Positions 16,814-25,521 of a DNA stretch of 64,000 nucleotides are shown one piece after another (the stretch's first letter is position 1; each line of letters opens with the position of its first letter). The stretch is taken from the NCBI RefSeq assembly GCF_015732185.1, contig NZ_WIQM01000016.1, forward strand, positions 248,001 through 312,000, read 5' to 3'. A program made the translations under genes and the position numbers. The DNA is from Pectinatus haikarae. Its GTDB lineage: Bacteria; Bacillota; Negativicutes; Selenomonadales; Selenomonadaceae. The notes below the pieces were generated by a model that worked only from the letters and a program-made list of their open reading frames with translations, ran no database searches and had not been told where the DNA came from.

Positions 16814-17578
16814 ATGAAAATTGCATTGGTTACAGGTGCTTCTAGTGGTCTTGGTAGAGCATTTGTTGAATTGATTGATAAAAAACATTTTGTTGATGAA
16901 ATATGGGGAATTGGGCGTTGCGAAAGATCTTTGCAACAGATACGTATATGTACTAATTTTCGGCCAATTGTATGTGATATTACTAAAATACAAGATATTA
17001 AGAAATTAGATCAAATACTACAGATGGAAAAACCAGAAATTAAAATTCTTATTAATTCTGCTGGGGCAGGTAAATTTGGCTTATGGAAAAACATTTCCTT
17101 GCAAGACAGTATAAATATGATTGATCTTAATTGTAGAGGAACTGTACTGGTTACACAAATTAGCATTCCTTTTATGGTGAGAGGTGGACATATTTTAGAA
17201 ATTTGTTCTACCGCTGCATTTCAGCCATTGTCGTATTTTAATATTTATGCAGCAACAAAAAGTTTTTTATATAGTTATAGTTGTGCTTTGCATAAAGAGT
17301 TGTCTTGTAATAATATATCAGTCACCGCAGTATGTCCATATTGGATAAGCGATACTAATTTTATTAATGAAGCAAAAAAAAATGGAGATAAAAATTGCAT
17401 AAAAAATTTTCGCTTTGCTTTAAATACAAAAACGGTAGCGTCAAAAGCATTAAGAGATGCAATGCAAATGAAAATCGTTTCGACTCCGGGTGTTATAAGC
17501 AGTTGGCAATATATTTTAAGTAGGGTCGTTCCAGATAAAATAATTATGAAATTTTGGGACTGGTTTCGTAAATTATAA
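16814..17578 (+). CDS. short-chain dehydrogenase/reductase
   Basis: A 254-residue classical SDR with a Rossmann fold: TGASSGLG at residues 7-14 for NAD(P), D61 in VCDITK, NSAGAG (NxAG motif) around 86-91, the catalytic Ser in EICSTAAF, and YAATKSF (YxxxK) around 153-159. The C terminus is basic and aromatic (MKFWDWFRKL), which may touch the membrane. The ATG follows AGAGGAAT. Substrate unknown. No operator copy lies immediately upstream, so it may or may not belong to the MarR regulon that begins 60 bases further on. Codon use is strongly A/T-rich. Confidence 0.85.
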   Translation: MKIALVTGASSGLGRAFVELIDKKHFVDEIWGIGRCERSLQQIRICTNFRPIVCDITKIQDIKKLDQILQMEKPEIKILINSAGAGKFGLWKNISLQDSINMIDLNCRGTVLVTQISIPFMVRGGHILEICSTAAFQPLSYFNIYAATKSFLYSYSCALHKELSCNNISVTAVCPYWISDTNFINEAKKNGDKNCIKNFRFALNTKTVASKALRDAMQMKIVSTPGVISSWQYILSRVVPDKIIMKFWDWFRKL

Positions 17579-17608
17579 ATAAAATAGTAATTATTATAAA
17601 ATTAAAAG

Positions 17609-17654
17609 TTGACAAATATATTAAGTGAATATAAAATTAATTTGTCAATGACAA
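17609..17654 (+). promoter_or_regulatory. marR promoter with operator
   Basis: TTGACA (17609-17614), 17 bases, TAAAAT (17632-17637), followed at once by the palindrome TTGTCAATGACAA (17642-17654) covering the likely start of transcription. The identical layout recurs at 19649-19694. This suggests autorepression by the MarR protein. Confidence 0.78.
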
Positions 17655-17727
17655 TAAATTTAAGTGTACCTGTTTAAAAGTAAAATTAGTTTGAAAGTTA
17701 TTATAATAAATATATGGAGATTTTACA

Positions 17728-18153
17728 ATGTTATATGAAATAGATACAATTGGTTTTTTTATTAGTAGAGCGCAGGCAAATTTGAGAAAAAGATTTCTTA
17801 AAAATTTACGGTCTTACGATATTACCCCTGAAGAATGGGTTTTGTTTGTGAGGCTTTCAGAAGAAGTGGGGATTTCGTTAACGGATTTATCTAAAACATC
17901 ATTAAGAGATAAGCCGTATACAAGTCGCCTTATTGATAAAATGGAAAAAAAAGGTCTTATAAGAAAAGAAGAAAGTCAAAATGATAAACGTTCGTCTTTA
18001 ATTTATCTAACTGAAAAAGGAGCTATAAGTAGAGAAGAAATTAATTTAGTTATTATAGAACTGAATCGTTGGGAAATGGAAGTGTTTAGTAAAAAAGAAA
18101 TTGAAGAACTAAAATTTTTATTAAATAAATTATATGAACACGTAAAATTTTAA
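17728..18153 (+). CDS. MarR-family transcriptional regulator
   Basis: A 141-residue winged-helix regulator of typical MarR size. Helices for dimerisation flank a DNA-binding core (about 35-105): TPEEWVLFVRLSEEVGISLT, DLSKTSLRDKPYTSRLIDKM (recognition helix), then the wing KEESQNDKRSSLIYLTEKG. RBS is ATGGAG. Five copies of one 13-bp palindrome lie upstream of, after, and between the following genes, making this protein the obvious candidate to bind them. MarR proteins usually release DNA on binding a phenolic or other lipophilic ligand, which fits an export operon; the ligand is unknown. Confidence 0.92.
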   Translation: MLYEIDTIGFFISRAQANLRKRFLKNLRSYDITPEEWVLFVRLSEEVGISLTDLSKTSLRDKPYTSRLIDKMEKKGLIRKEESQNDKRSSLIYLTEKGAISREEINLVIIELNRWEMEVFSKKEIEELKFLLNKLYEHVKF

Positions 18154-18175
18154 GTTATAAAACTTAAAATTTTTT

Positions 18176-18212
18176 GCCAATATAGTTGTCATAGACAATT
18201 ATATTGGCAAGG
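18176..18212 (+). terminator. hairpin after marR with embedded operator
   Basis: Arms TTGCCAATATAGTTGTC and GACAATTATATTGGCAA (one G-T wobble) around ATA form a 17-bp stem just after marR. At its centre is the operator variant TTGTCATAGACAA (18186-18198). T-rich sequence follows a few bases later. It could end the marR transcript and also bind the regulator in front of the activase remnant. Confidence 0.6.
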
Positions 18213-18243
18213 TATTTTTTGATTTTTAGCGAGGTGTTTTGAA

Positions 18244-19421
18244 GTGAATAATGTGCCTAAAGTGGGGCTGGATATTGGATCGACTACTATAAAATTGGTA
18301 ATACTTAATGAACAAAATGAAATTATTTTTAAAGACTATAGAAGACATTTTTCTAATATTCTTTCTACATTAAAGTCGTTAGTTGATATGGTTCATATAA
18401 AATTTCCCAAAAGGATGCTTGTTGTAACGGCTACAGGATCTGCGGCTATGGAATTAGCAGAAGTTCTCCAGATATCATTTACTCAAGAGGTTATAGCGTG
18501 TACCAAAGCAGTAAAAACATTTATTCCAGAAACGGATACTGTTATTGAATTAGGAGGGGAAGATGCTAAAATAACCTATTTGAAAGACTCGTTAGAGCAA
18601 CGAATGAATGGTGTATGTGCTGGAGGAACCGGCGCATTTATTGATCAAATGGGCATTTTATTGAATACGGATGCAAATGGCTTAAATGACTTAGCTAAGG
18701 AATATAAAAATATTCATTCAATTGCATCTAGATGTGGTGTTTTTGCAAAAACAGATATTCAGGCTTTGATGAATGAAGGTGTGACAAAAGAGGATATTGC
18801 TGTGTCTATATTGCAAGCTGTGGTAAATCAGACGATTGGAAGTTTAGCACAGGGAAGGCCAATATCAGGTAATGTTGGGGTAATAATCAACTTGTTAATT
18901 TATTGGAAAAAGAAAATATGGAAATTATACTGCCAGAGTTATTAAATTTTTTTCAGTACTCAATATACGATAAGATAGTAGAACATGATTTATTGTCTGG
19001 TTCCGTAGGAGCAAAAATAAAAGCAAAGATTTTTATTAAAATATTAGATTTTTATCGTAAAAATATACAAAAAGCTCTTTTTAATAGTGAACGGTTTAAG
19101 CCTTCGTATACAATAGAAGAATTAGCTGATTTAGCTAAGAAGTATTTATCATTAGAAAATATGACAGGGGAAGGGTGGTTATTAACAGCAGAGATTATAG
19201 CATTATTGGAAGAGGGGGTAAGTAATATTATTTGTGTACAACCGTTCGGCTGTTTACCAAACCATATTGTTGCAAAAGGAATAATAAAGAGGCTGCGTAA
19301 AGATTATCCTAAAGCAAATATTCTTGCTTTAGATTATGATTCAGCTGTAAGTGAAGTAAATCAAGTAAATCGTATAAAGCTTATGATTGCTATAGCAGAT
19401 GAAAATTTGAGTTTAGGATAA
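18244..19421 (+). pseudogene. 2-hydroxyacyl-CoA dehydratase activase-type ATPase (BadF/HgdC large form), internally deleted
   Basis: The first part (18244 to about 18885) encodes an ASKHA-fold activase domain: GLDIGSTTIKLVIL, LGGEDAKI, and the two cysteine motifs NGVCAGGTGAF and SRCGVFAK that hold the bridging [4Fe-4S] cluster. After GRPISGNVG the homology stops. A different frame (from about 18893) then gives the C-terminal end of the large activase family: LPELLNFFQYSIYD, TGEGWLLTAEIIALLEEG and IICVQPFGCLPNHI. Intact large members run to well over 1,000 residues, so most of the middle is missing and the join is out of frame. Two partial proteins of 233 and up to 172 residues remain. Confidence 0.82.
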
Positions 19422-19640
19422 GAGCTTTGATTGGTTATAAAAATTTATAGATTAGATATTGAATATAGAATGTAGAATAAAATCAAATAAATGAATCTTG
19501 AGTTTAAAAAATTAACTTAAAAGAAAAATAGTCTCAAGGAGATTTGAATTAGGAGCTGGATTTAGAAAATTTTTTTTAGATGTATTTAGATAATGTTAAA
19601 TCTAATAAATGTTTGCTTACCTTGTGGTAAAAATATAGAT
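19422..19640. other. AT-rich spacer
   Basis: Between the activase remnant and the next operator-promoter I see no gene, only AT-rich sequence with scattered stop codons. It may be further decayed coding sequence. The spacer from 19422 to the next start at 19808 totals 386 bases; its second half is the regulatory region listed separately. Confidence 0.4.
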
Positions 19641-19648
19641 TGGAAAGA

Positions 19649-19694
19649 TTGACAAATATAATAAGTTTGTATAAAATAAAATTGTCAATGACAA
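19649..19694 (+). promoter_or_regulatory. promoter with operator before the FMN-reductase remnant
   Basis: TTGACA (19649-19654), 17 bases, TAAAAT (19672-19677), then TTGTCAATGACAA (19682-19694). Spacing and sequence copy the marR promoter almost exactly. Confidence 0.75.
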
Positions 19695-19744
19695 CAATAT
19701 TCTTATCATACTTTATGTGATTTTAAAGTGGTATTTTGATATAG

Positions 19745-19757
19745 TTGTCATTGACAA
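19745..19757 (+). promoter_or_regulatory. operator TTGTCATTGACAA
   Basis: Second palindrome upstream of the FMN-reductase remnant, 51 bases after the previous one. Its right half also reads TTGACA, followed at 17 bases by TACAAA, so it may overlap the -35 of a second promoter. Confidence 0.68.
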
Positions 19758-19807
19758 AATGTTTTGATGCGTTTACAAAATTATTTGGTAGAATTGGAGG
19801 GGAAATG

Positions 19808-20261
19808 ATGAAAATTGTAGCATTTATAGGTAGTCCGCGTGAAAATGGAAATACAGCAAAATTAGTAAATACTATTTGTAAAGAGGCCGAATCTAATGGG
19901 CATGAAATCGAAATATATAATTTATCAGCTATTAGTAATAATGGTTGTATAGCATGTAATGCATGTCAATTGAACATGGTGAGGGGGTGTGCTATTGATG
20001 ATATTATATCTCGTATTTTTTCGAAAATGCAGATAGTAGATTTGATCATTTTAGGAACACCTATTTATTTTGAACAAGTTAGTGGATTAACAAAAAATTT
20101 TATAGATAGAATGCGTATGTTTTTGGATTATAATACAAAAACATCAATGCTAGCTGAAAAATATAGCAAATATCATAGCTGGTAATTTAATAGCTGAAAA
20201 TGATATTTTAAAACGAACAGATTTTTTGTTGGCAGCAAAGCGCTTAGGACATGATTTATAA
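19808..20261 (+). pseudogene. NADPH-dependent FMN reductase/flavodoxin-like oxidoreductase, internally deleted
   Basis: The first frame (19808-20185) encodes 125 residues of an iron-sulfur/flavodoxin-like reductase: KIVAFIGSPRENGNTAKLVN (FMN phosphate loop), CIACNACQLNMVRGCAIDDI (CxxCxxC-type segment) and IILGTPIYFEQVSGLTKNFI DRMR in sequence. It then stops. The last bases in another frame give IIAGNLIAENDILKRTDFLL followed by AAKRLGHDL and a stop, the usual C terminus of the family. A middle piece of some dozens of residues is therefore missing and the join is out of frame. The ATG follows GGAGGGG. Operator-controlled promoters remain upstream. Confidence 0.78.
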
Positions 20262-20335
20262 GATAAAGTACCGTCATTTATTTTAGCAAGTAAAGGACGT
20301 AAAAATAAAAAGAGCACTTTTTTTTAAAATATTAG

Positions 20336-20348
20336 TTGTCATTGACAA
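20336..20348 (+). promoter_or_regulatory. operator TTGTCATTGACAA before the export operon
   Basis: Fifth copy of the palindrome, 90 bases upstream of the HlyD gene. TTGACA is contained in its right half and could serve as a -35; I see no good -10 at the right distance. Confidence 0.65.
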
Positions 20349-20437
20349 TTAATACTTAAATATAAAGAAAAAATTATTTTTGATGAAGTATATATTTAAG
20401 TTTTATCGGAATGCATGGATTTTAGGAGGATGTAGTA

Positions 20438-21571
20438 ATGGAAGTTACAAAAAAGACAAAGCAAACTTGTATAATTTTTTTCGGATTATTAGTAATAGGC
20501 ATTGCTGGACTCGTTTTGGAAGGACAAGATGCAATAACGGTTGCTTCAGCAAAAAAAGCAGGAATTCTTACATCAGAGCAAGTGAATGTTGCTTTTCAGA
20601 GAGTTGGTGGCCGGATAATAAAAAAAGGTGTTGAAGAATCGCAGCTTGTTAAAAAGGGCGATATCTTAATGGAGCTGGATTCGAAGGATACAGATTTAGC
20701 GATACAACAATTAGAAACACAGATCGCAGAATTTGATGCAAAAATTAAACAAAACAGTAATGGCATAGATATTAATTATAAAAAGACAGATACTAAACAA
20801 CAACAAATGTATCATGAAATTGAACAACAGAAAAATGCATTAAATGCAGCAGAAGCTTCATTTACAGAAAAAAGTCTTAATAATGATCGTATGAAGAGCT
20901 TACTGGCATCGGGGGCAATATCGGAAGCGGAATATGATGCAGCATTAATGAGCTATAATGTTACAAAAGCGAGTGTAGGACAGCAGCGTAGTGCATTGGA
21001 AAAAATGGTTGCAGGTAGTTCAGAAGAAGAAAAAATGGCATTATTATCAAATGGACGTGCTGATGGAATGCATTTAGATATAATTGATAATGATAGGAGA
21101 GATATTGATAATCAACAGAATGTTGTTGCTCAATCAATACATCAAAGAGAAAATTTAATAGTTCAATTGGAAATGAAGAAAGTAGAAAAAGAACGATTGA
21201 CATTGAGAGCACCTGAAGACGGAAAAATTTTAAAGGTGATTGTGAAGGAAGGCGAACAAATAGCACCAGGAAGCCCTGTAGTTTTGCTGGAAAGTAGCCG
21301 TTGGTATTATGATATTTATCTTAGTGAAGATACAATACATAAACTTTCTGAAGGTAGTGAAGTGATTGGACATGTTAAGTCAATTAAAGAGCCTGTTAAA
21401 GGCAACATACGTTATATAATGGCTGCACCGGGATTTGCTGATTTAAAAATGAGTCGAGAAAAAGGCCAGGCTGATTTGACTAGTTTTCAGGTAAGAATAT
21501 ATGTTTCGCCAATGGAAAATTTGCTTCCTGGGATGACAATTGAGGTGAATGAAAATGAACTCCATTCGTGA
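20438..21571 (+). CDS. HlyD/EmrA-type membrane fusion protein
   Basis: Periplasmic adaptor linking an inner-membrane transporter to a TolC channel. The 377-residue protein has a short cytosolic start, one membrane segment (about 11-29), a biotinyl-lipoyl half (GRIIKKGVEESQLVKKGDIL), a long coiled coil (about 85-240, rich in Gln/Glu/Lys), the second lipoyl half (LRAPEDGKILKVIVKEGEQI) and a beta-barrel end. AGGAGGATGTAGTA precedes the ATG. It overlaps the permease gene by 17 bases, and TolC follows, so the three form one export system. A MarR operator lies upstream. Confidence 0.9.
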   Translation: MEVTKKTKQTCIIFFGLLVIGIAGLVLEGQDAITVASAKKAGILTSEQVNVAFQRVGGRIIKKGVEESQLVKKGDILMELDSKDTDLAIQQLETQIAEFDAKIKQNSNGIDINYKKTDTKQQQMYHEIEQQKNALNAAEASFTEKSLNNDRMKSLLASGAISEAEYDAALMSYNVTKASVGQQRSALEKMVAGSSEEEKMALLSNGRADGMHLDIIDNDRRDIDNQQNVVAQSIHQRENLIVQLEMKKVEKERLTLRAPEDGKILKVIVKEGEQIAPGSPVVLLESSRWYYDIYLSEDTIHKLSEGSEVIGHVKSIKEPVKGNIRYIMAAPGFADLKMSREKGQADLTSFQVRIYVSPMENLLPGMTIEVNENELHS

Positions 21572-22727
21572 TGAATTGGAATTTATTCTTTCTGGTAGAA
21601 CTATACCATACAACAAAGTGGCAGTTGTTTTGATGTTGGTTATTACATTGATTTTAGGTGCAATGATTAGTAATAATACCATTTTAGAAGGAAAAATTGC
21701 TGTTATTGATATGGATAATTCTAAATATAGTAGAGATCTTATTGCAAAAATGAATGCCTCTGAATTTATAAAAGTGACAGAAGTCATTCATTCTCCGGTG
21801 GCAGCGGAGAAGCTTCTTTATCATGGGAAAAATTTAGGCGTAATATATCTGCCGCAAGGTTTAGAAGAAGCACGATGGAAAGGTGATAGTTCTATACATA
21901 TAGGAACTTTATATGATCGGACAAATTCAGCACAATGTGCTGAATTGACAATAGCTGTAAATGAAATTATTCAAGGAGAAAACGGAGAAATTGGCGGTCC
22001 GCGTATTGGAAAAATGGGATTAAGTTCAGAGCAAAATGAGGCTATTGTGGCGGGAATTGGAATTAGCGATAGACAGTTGTTTAATCCAACAGGATCTATG
22101 GCAGATGGAATTGTAGTAGGCTTGTTATATTTTCTTTCTACCATTATATATACTCTTGTTGCTTTGCAAATTATTGCGCATTTGAAAATTCGCAATAAAT
22201 GGGAAGAAGAAATTCTTTCCGGGAATCCATTTCGTTTGTTGGGAAGATTAATTCCATATGCAGTAATGTTGATCTCTGTATTGATTTTTGGAATGGCAAT
22301 ACTGAGATGGGTTCAGGATTTTAGATTTGCAGGGAATATTTTGGCATATATGTTTAGTCTGATTATTTTTGCAATGTCTATGGGGATGGTTGGATTGATA
22401 TTTGGATGGTCAGCCAATGATCCTAGTGATGGATCTAGTAAAATGATTCTGTTAGTTCCTCCTGGATTTATTTTTGGTGGGATGACATTAGCAAGAGCTT
22501 ATTTGCCTGATTGGGTTGCAATTGTTTCTAAACTTTGGCCTCTTACATGGCAATTTGATTTTTTGAGAGATTTTGCTATTCGAGGGGCATTACTGCGTGA
22601 TATGTATATTCCATATTGTGAATATATTTTATATATGTTGGTGATTGCAGCAATTTTTTTCGCAAAATACTTTAAGGAGTACAACCGACTTATAGAAAAC
22701 AAAAAATGTGAGAATCCAATTTTATAA
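21555..22727 (+). CDS. ABC-2-type transporter permease (YhhJ-like)
   Basis: A 390-residue inner-membrane protein with the ABC-2 exporter layout: one N-terminal membrane segment (about 22-40), a large periplasmic domain (about 45-170) and five further segments (about 180-385), including VVGLLYFLSTIIYTLVALQI and the conserved LVPPGFIFGGMTLARAYLPD before the last helices. I use the ATG at 21555, six bases after GAGGTGA; an ATG at 21549 touches that site. No ATP-binding subunit is encoded in the operon as it stands; it may be the gene cut at 24149-24205, or act in trans. Confidence 0.87.
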   Translation: MNSIRDELEFILSGRTIPYNKVAVVLMLVITLILGAMISNNTILEGKIAVIDMDNSKYSRDLIAKMNASEFIKVTEVIHSPVAAEKLLYHGKNLGVIYLPQGLEEARWKGDSSIHIGTLYDRTNSAQCAELTIAVNEIIQGENGEIGGPRIGKMGLSSEQNEAIVAGIGISDRQLFNPTGSMADGIVVGLLYFLSTIIYTLVALQIIAHLKIRNKWEEEILSGNPFRLLGRLIPYAVMLISVLIFGMAILRWVQDFRFAGNILAYMFSLIIFAMSMGMVGLIFGWSANDPSDGSSKMILLVPPGFIFGGMTLARAYLPDWVAIVSKLWPLTWQFDFLRDFAIRGALLRDMYIPYCEYILYMLVIAAIFFAKYFKEYNRLIENKKCENPIL

Positions 22728-22810
22728 TAATACGGAACGTATAATTTTTGTTAAAGTATTTAGTAAGAAAAATTAAGCTTAATTACGAAAAAATGAATGC
22801 AGGTGAAATG

Positions 22811-24100
22811 ATGTTAAAGAAAAAATTTACTACAATTTGTTTGATGGGATTGTTTATAGGGTGCTCAGTACACGGGTTTGCTGCTGAAAAAGGCACTGCT
22901 TTAAACTTAAATGAATGTATAGATAAGGCGTTGAAACAAAACGAACAAATAAATGTGGCTGCTCATGGATTGGAGGCGGCGAAATGGCAATTAGCAGAAG
23001 CGAAGGGAGCTCGAGAATTCAACTTAATTTTTTCGCATACAAGTTCGAAAATTGGTGGAGCATACTGGAAAGTTTTTTATATTGAAGATGATCCATCAAG
23101 TTACTTTATCAATAGTTTTACTGCTTCTATGCCGATTTATACAGGCGGGCGTATAGAAGGTGGGATTGATCAGGCGAAACTTGGTGTTGAAATTAGCGAC
23201 TTGAGTTTGCAAAATACAAAACAGCAAATTAAGTATCAAGTAACTCAGGCTTATTACATGATTTTGGCTTGTGGAAACTATGAGGACGCCAAAGCAGAAG
23301 CGGTAAAACAATTGCAGGAACATTTAAAAAATGTAAATGAACAATTTGCGGTGGGGGGTGTTGCAAGATCAGATATTCTTCGTTCAGAAGTTGCATTGGC
23401 AAATGCACAACAAGAACTTGTAACAGCAAAAAATAATACAAGGATAGCGAAAGCTTCATTTAACAAATTGCTCGGAAATCCTATACAAAATGATGTATCA
23501 ATTATAAATGATATGCAGTATGCACAATGTGATTATGTATTGGACGATTGTATAGTATATGCACTTGAACATAGGCCAGATTATTGTGCAGCAAAAAAAG
23601 GGATTTTACAGGCGAAAGATGGAATAAAAATTGCGGCTGCAGGAGAGAAGCCAAGTGTTGCGCTTATAGGGAGCTATGGAACTTATGATACGAAATTCAA
23701 TGAATTTGATACAAAAGAATGGCAGGCTGGTATTAATATTAGCTTGAATATATTTGATGGAAATATTACAAAGGCAAAGAAAAAAAAAGCAAATGCTAAG
23801 TTAGCACAGGCAGAGGCGGGAGTAAAAGATGAGACAGCTTCGGTAGAATTTGAAGTGCAACAAGCATATCTTAATATGAGAAAGGCAGAAAGTAATATTA
23901 CGACCAATAAGGCTGCCGTAGCAAAAGCTCAAGAAGATTTTGTGCTTGCAGGAGCAAGATATAGTGTTAATTTAGGAACTAACTTAGATGTTGTTGACGC
24001 ACAAGTTGCCTTGACAAATGCCAAAACCTCATACATAGGGTCACTTTATGACTATAATGTTAGTAAAGCAGCGCTCGAACGTGCTATGGGAAAAATTTAA
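22811..24100 (+). CDS. TolC-family outer membrane efflux protein
   Basis: Outer-membrane channel of the export operon. The 429-residue protein has a signal peptide (about 1-25, KKKFTTICLMGLFIGCSVHG then FAA), and two structural repeats of the OEP family, each with long amphipathic helices. NLNECIDKALKQNEQINVAA opens the first, and NVSKAALERAMGKI ends the protein. Short beta-strand segments (SFTASMPIYTGGRI and WQAGINISLNIFDGNITKAK) sit where the barrel is expected. AGGTGA precedes the ATG. Adjacent ATGs at 22808 and 22793 are alternatives. TolC proteins require an outer membrane. Confidence 0.9.
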   Translation: MLKKKFTTICLMGLFIGCSVHGFAAEKGTALNLNECIDKALKQNEQINVAAHGLEAAKWQLAEAKGAREFNLIFSHTSSKIGGAYWKVFYIEDDPSSYFINSFTASMPIYTGGRIEGGIDQAKLGVEISDLSLQNTKQQIKYQVTQAYYMILACGNYEDAKAEAVKQLQEHLKNVNEQFAVGGVARSDILRSEVALANAQQELVTAKNNTRIAKASFNKLLGNPIQNDVSIINDMQYAQCDYVLDDCIVYALEHRPDYCAAKKGILQAKDGIKIAAAGEKPSVALIGSYGTYDTKFNEFDTKEWQAGINISLNIFDGNITKAKKKKANAKLAQAEAGVKDETASVEFEVQQAYLNMRKAESNITTNKAAVAKAQEDFVLAGARYSVNLGTNLDVVDAQVALTNAKTSYIGSLYDYNVSKAALERAMGKI

Positions 24101-24148
24101 TGATAATAGAATAAAGTAGATCGCTTGAAAAATAAAGGAGAATTTTTT

Positions 24149-24205
24149 ATGAAAAACATAAAAACTCTTAGTATTAAGCGACAGACGCAGGATAGTGTCA
24201 AATGA
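24149..24205 (+). pseudogene. fourth gene of the export operon, truncated by the IS
   Basis: AAAGGAG followed by ATG at 24149 opens a frame MKNIKTLSIKRQTQ that runs straight into the IS at 24191 and stops at 24205. The good ribosome site and 48-base distance from tolC indicate a real fourth gene of which only 14 codons remain. Too little is left to identify it. Confidence 0.6.
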
Positions 24206-25521
24206 AGTTCGCAAAAACCATCGGCCGTTCCAACATCAGGTGTTCCGCTGTCGTTCTTCCTGAATCAGTTGAAGAATCTCCGGTTTTATATAGCAATGGC
24301 CATCGGACTATTCTTCACCATACTCAATCATATAGGTCGTGACTAAACGAATATACGAGTCCAGGCTAGGAAAAATGCCAACGACAGCTGTACGCCGCCG
24401 GATTTCCCTGTTCAGTCGTTCAAGGATATTGGTCGAAGCAATTTTTCGCGAGTCGATCCGCTTGAAGTGATAAAACTGAAGCGAACTTTCAAGACCGGAT
24501 TCTAATATGCCGACAGCTTCCGGAAAGGCAGGCTCTTGTTCGTCCATAAGCGTGTAAGCATAGGCTTTGGCGCTGTCATAATCCGGCTGTAGCCAGATTT
24601 GCTTTAGTCGCTCGGCAAACTTCGCTTTTGTCTTTGATGAAACTTTTGCCAGGATATTTCGCATGAAGTGCACTTTGCAACGTTGCCAACTGCAACCGAT
24701 AAACGATTCTTGCACTGCTTTCACAAGGCCTTTGTGAGCATCTGAAACAACTAACCAAACGTCCTGTACACCGCGTTGTTTTAGATCTTCAAATACGGTC
24801 TTGTATGTTGCTTCGGATTCTTCTTGCATCGGCTCGATTGCCAAGATGTCACGTCGGCCGTTTTCGTCCAGTCCAATAACCACCGATACCGCCATGTTTT
24901 GCACGCAACCGCCATTGCGAATTTGCTCATATAGAGAATCCACCCATAAAACCGGATATGTCTTATTAAGCGAACGAGTGCGAAAGGCCGCTACTTGATC
25001 ATTTAGTTCTTTGGTGATCTGCGATACTTGACCCCGTGAGATTGAATCAATGCCGAGACCTTTCGCTAGTTTTTCAATCTTGCGCGTGGATACGCCGTTG
25101 ATGCACGCTTCTTGAATCACGTTTAATAGCGCTGCTTCAGAGCGCTTTTTCTCACTGACAAAGAACGGAATGTATCCGCCTCAGCTTCGGGACAAACAGA
25201 TACATCGTTCCCATTCGCGTATCATACCGTCGAACTCGATAGCCAGATTGGTAGCCGCAACGCTCGTCCGTACGCTCAGATTTTACTGCATTGAGCTTGG
25301 CGCCGACTTCAACCTCCATCAGTTTTTCACAGAGCCATTTCAGCATGGAAAGCATCGGATCGTCTTCGGACATGAATTGTAATAGCATTTTTTCTAGCGG
25401 TAGGTTAGAATTAGGATAAATCATCGATTTCAACTCCTTTGAGGTTTGCTCAGCACTTACCTTCCTCGGAGAGAACGATGGTTTTCCTTTTGCCTTTTTG
25501 CGAACTTAATTATATGCTATC
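24191..25521 (-). mobile_element. IS256-family insertion sequence (degenerate)
   Basis: About 1,331 bp, the usual size for this family. The ends are imperfect inverted repeats of about 27 bases, both starting GATAG and sharing AAGTTCGCAAAAA (left 24204-24216, right complement 25497-25509). The flanks show no matching 8-9 bp duplication (left AGACGCAG, right GCTTTTAG), so the copy has been rearranged since insertion. Its right end abuts another IS-type terminal repeat at 25522. Confidence 0.82.
24236..25433 (-). pseudogene. IS256-family transposase with frameshift and in-frame stop
   Basis: The N-terminal frame (25433-25152) starts MKSMIYPNSNLPLEKMLLQF and reads to VPKLRRIHS, where one base has been lost near 25180 (the conserved continuation GGYIPFFVSEKKRSEAALL follows in the next frame). 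The second frame then carries the DDE core: VLWVDSLYEQIRNGG, LVVSDAHKGLVKAVQ with the CSWQRCKVHF motif, and ILERLNREIRRRTAVVGIFP. A TAG at 24308 replaces an expected Trp codon (EE-stop-SDGHCYIKPEIL); the frame stays open to a natural end at 24236. With two lesions it is very probably inactive. Confidence 0.88.

Noticed and set aside
24236-25433. Programmed frameshifting in the IS256-type transposase
   Set aside because: There is no slippery sequence at the shift site, the family normally uses one frame, and a second lesion (TAG at 24308) points to decay.
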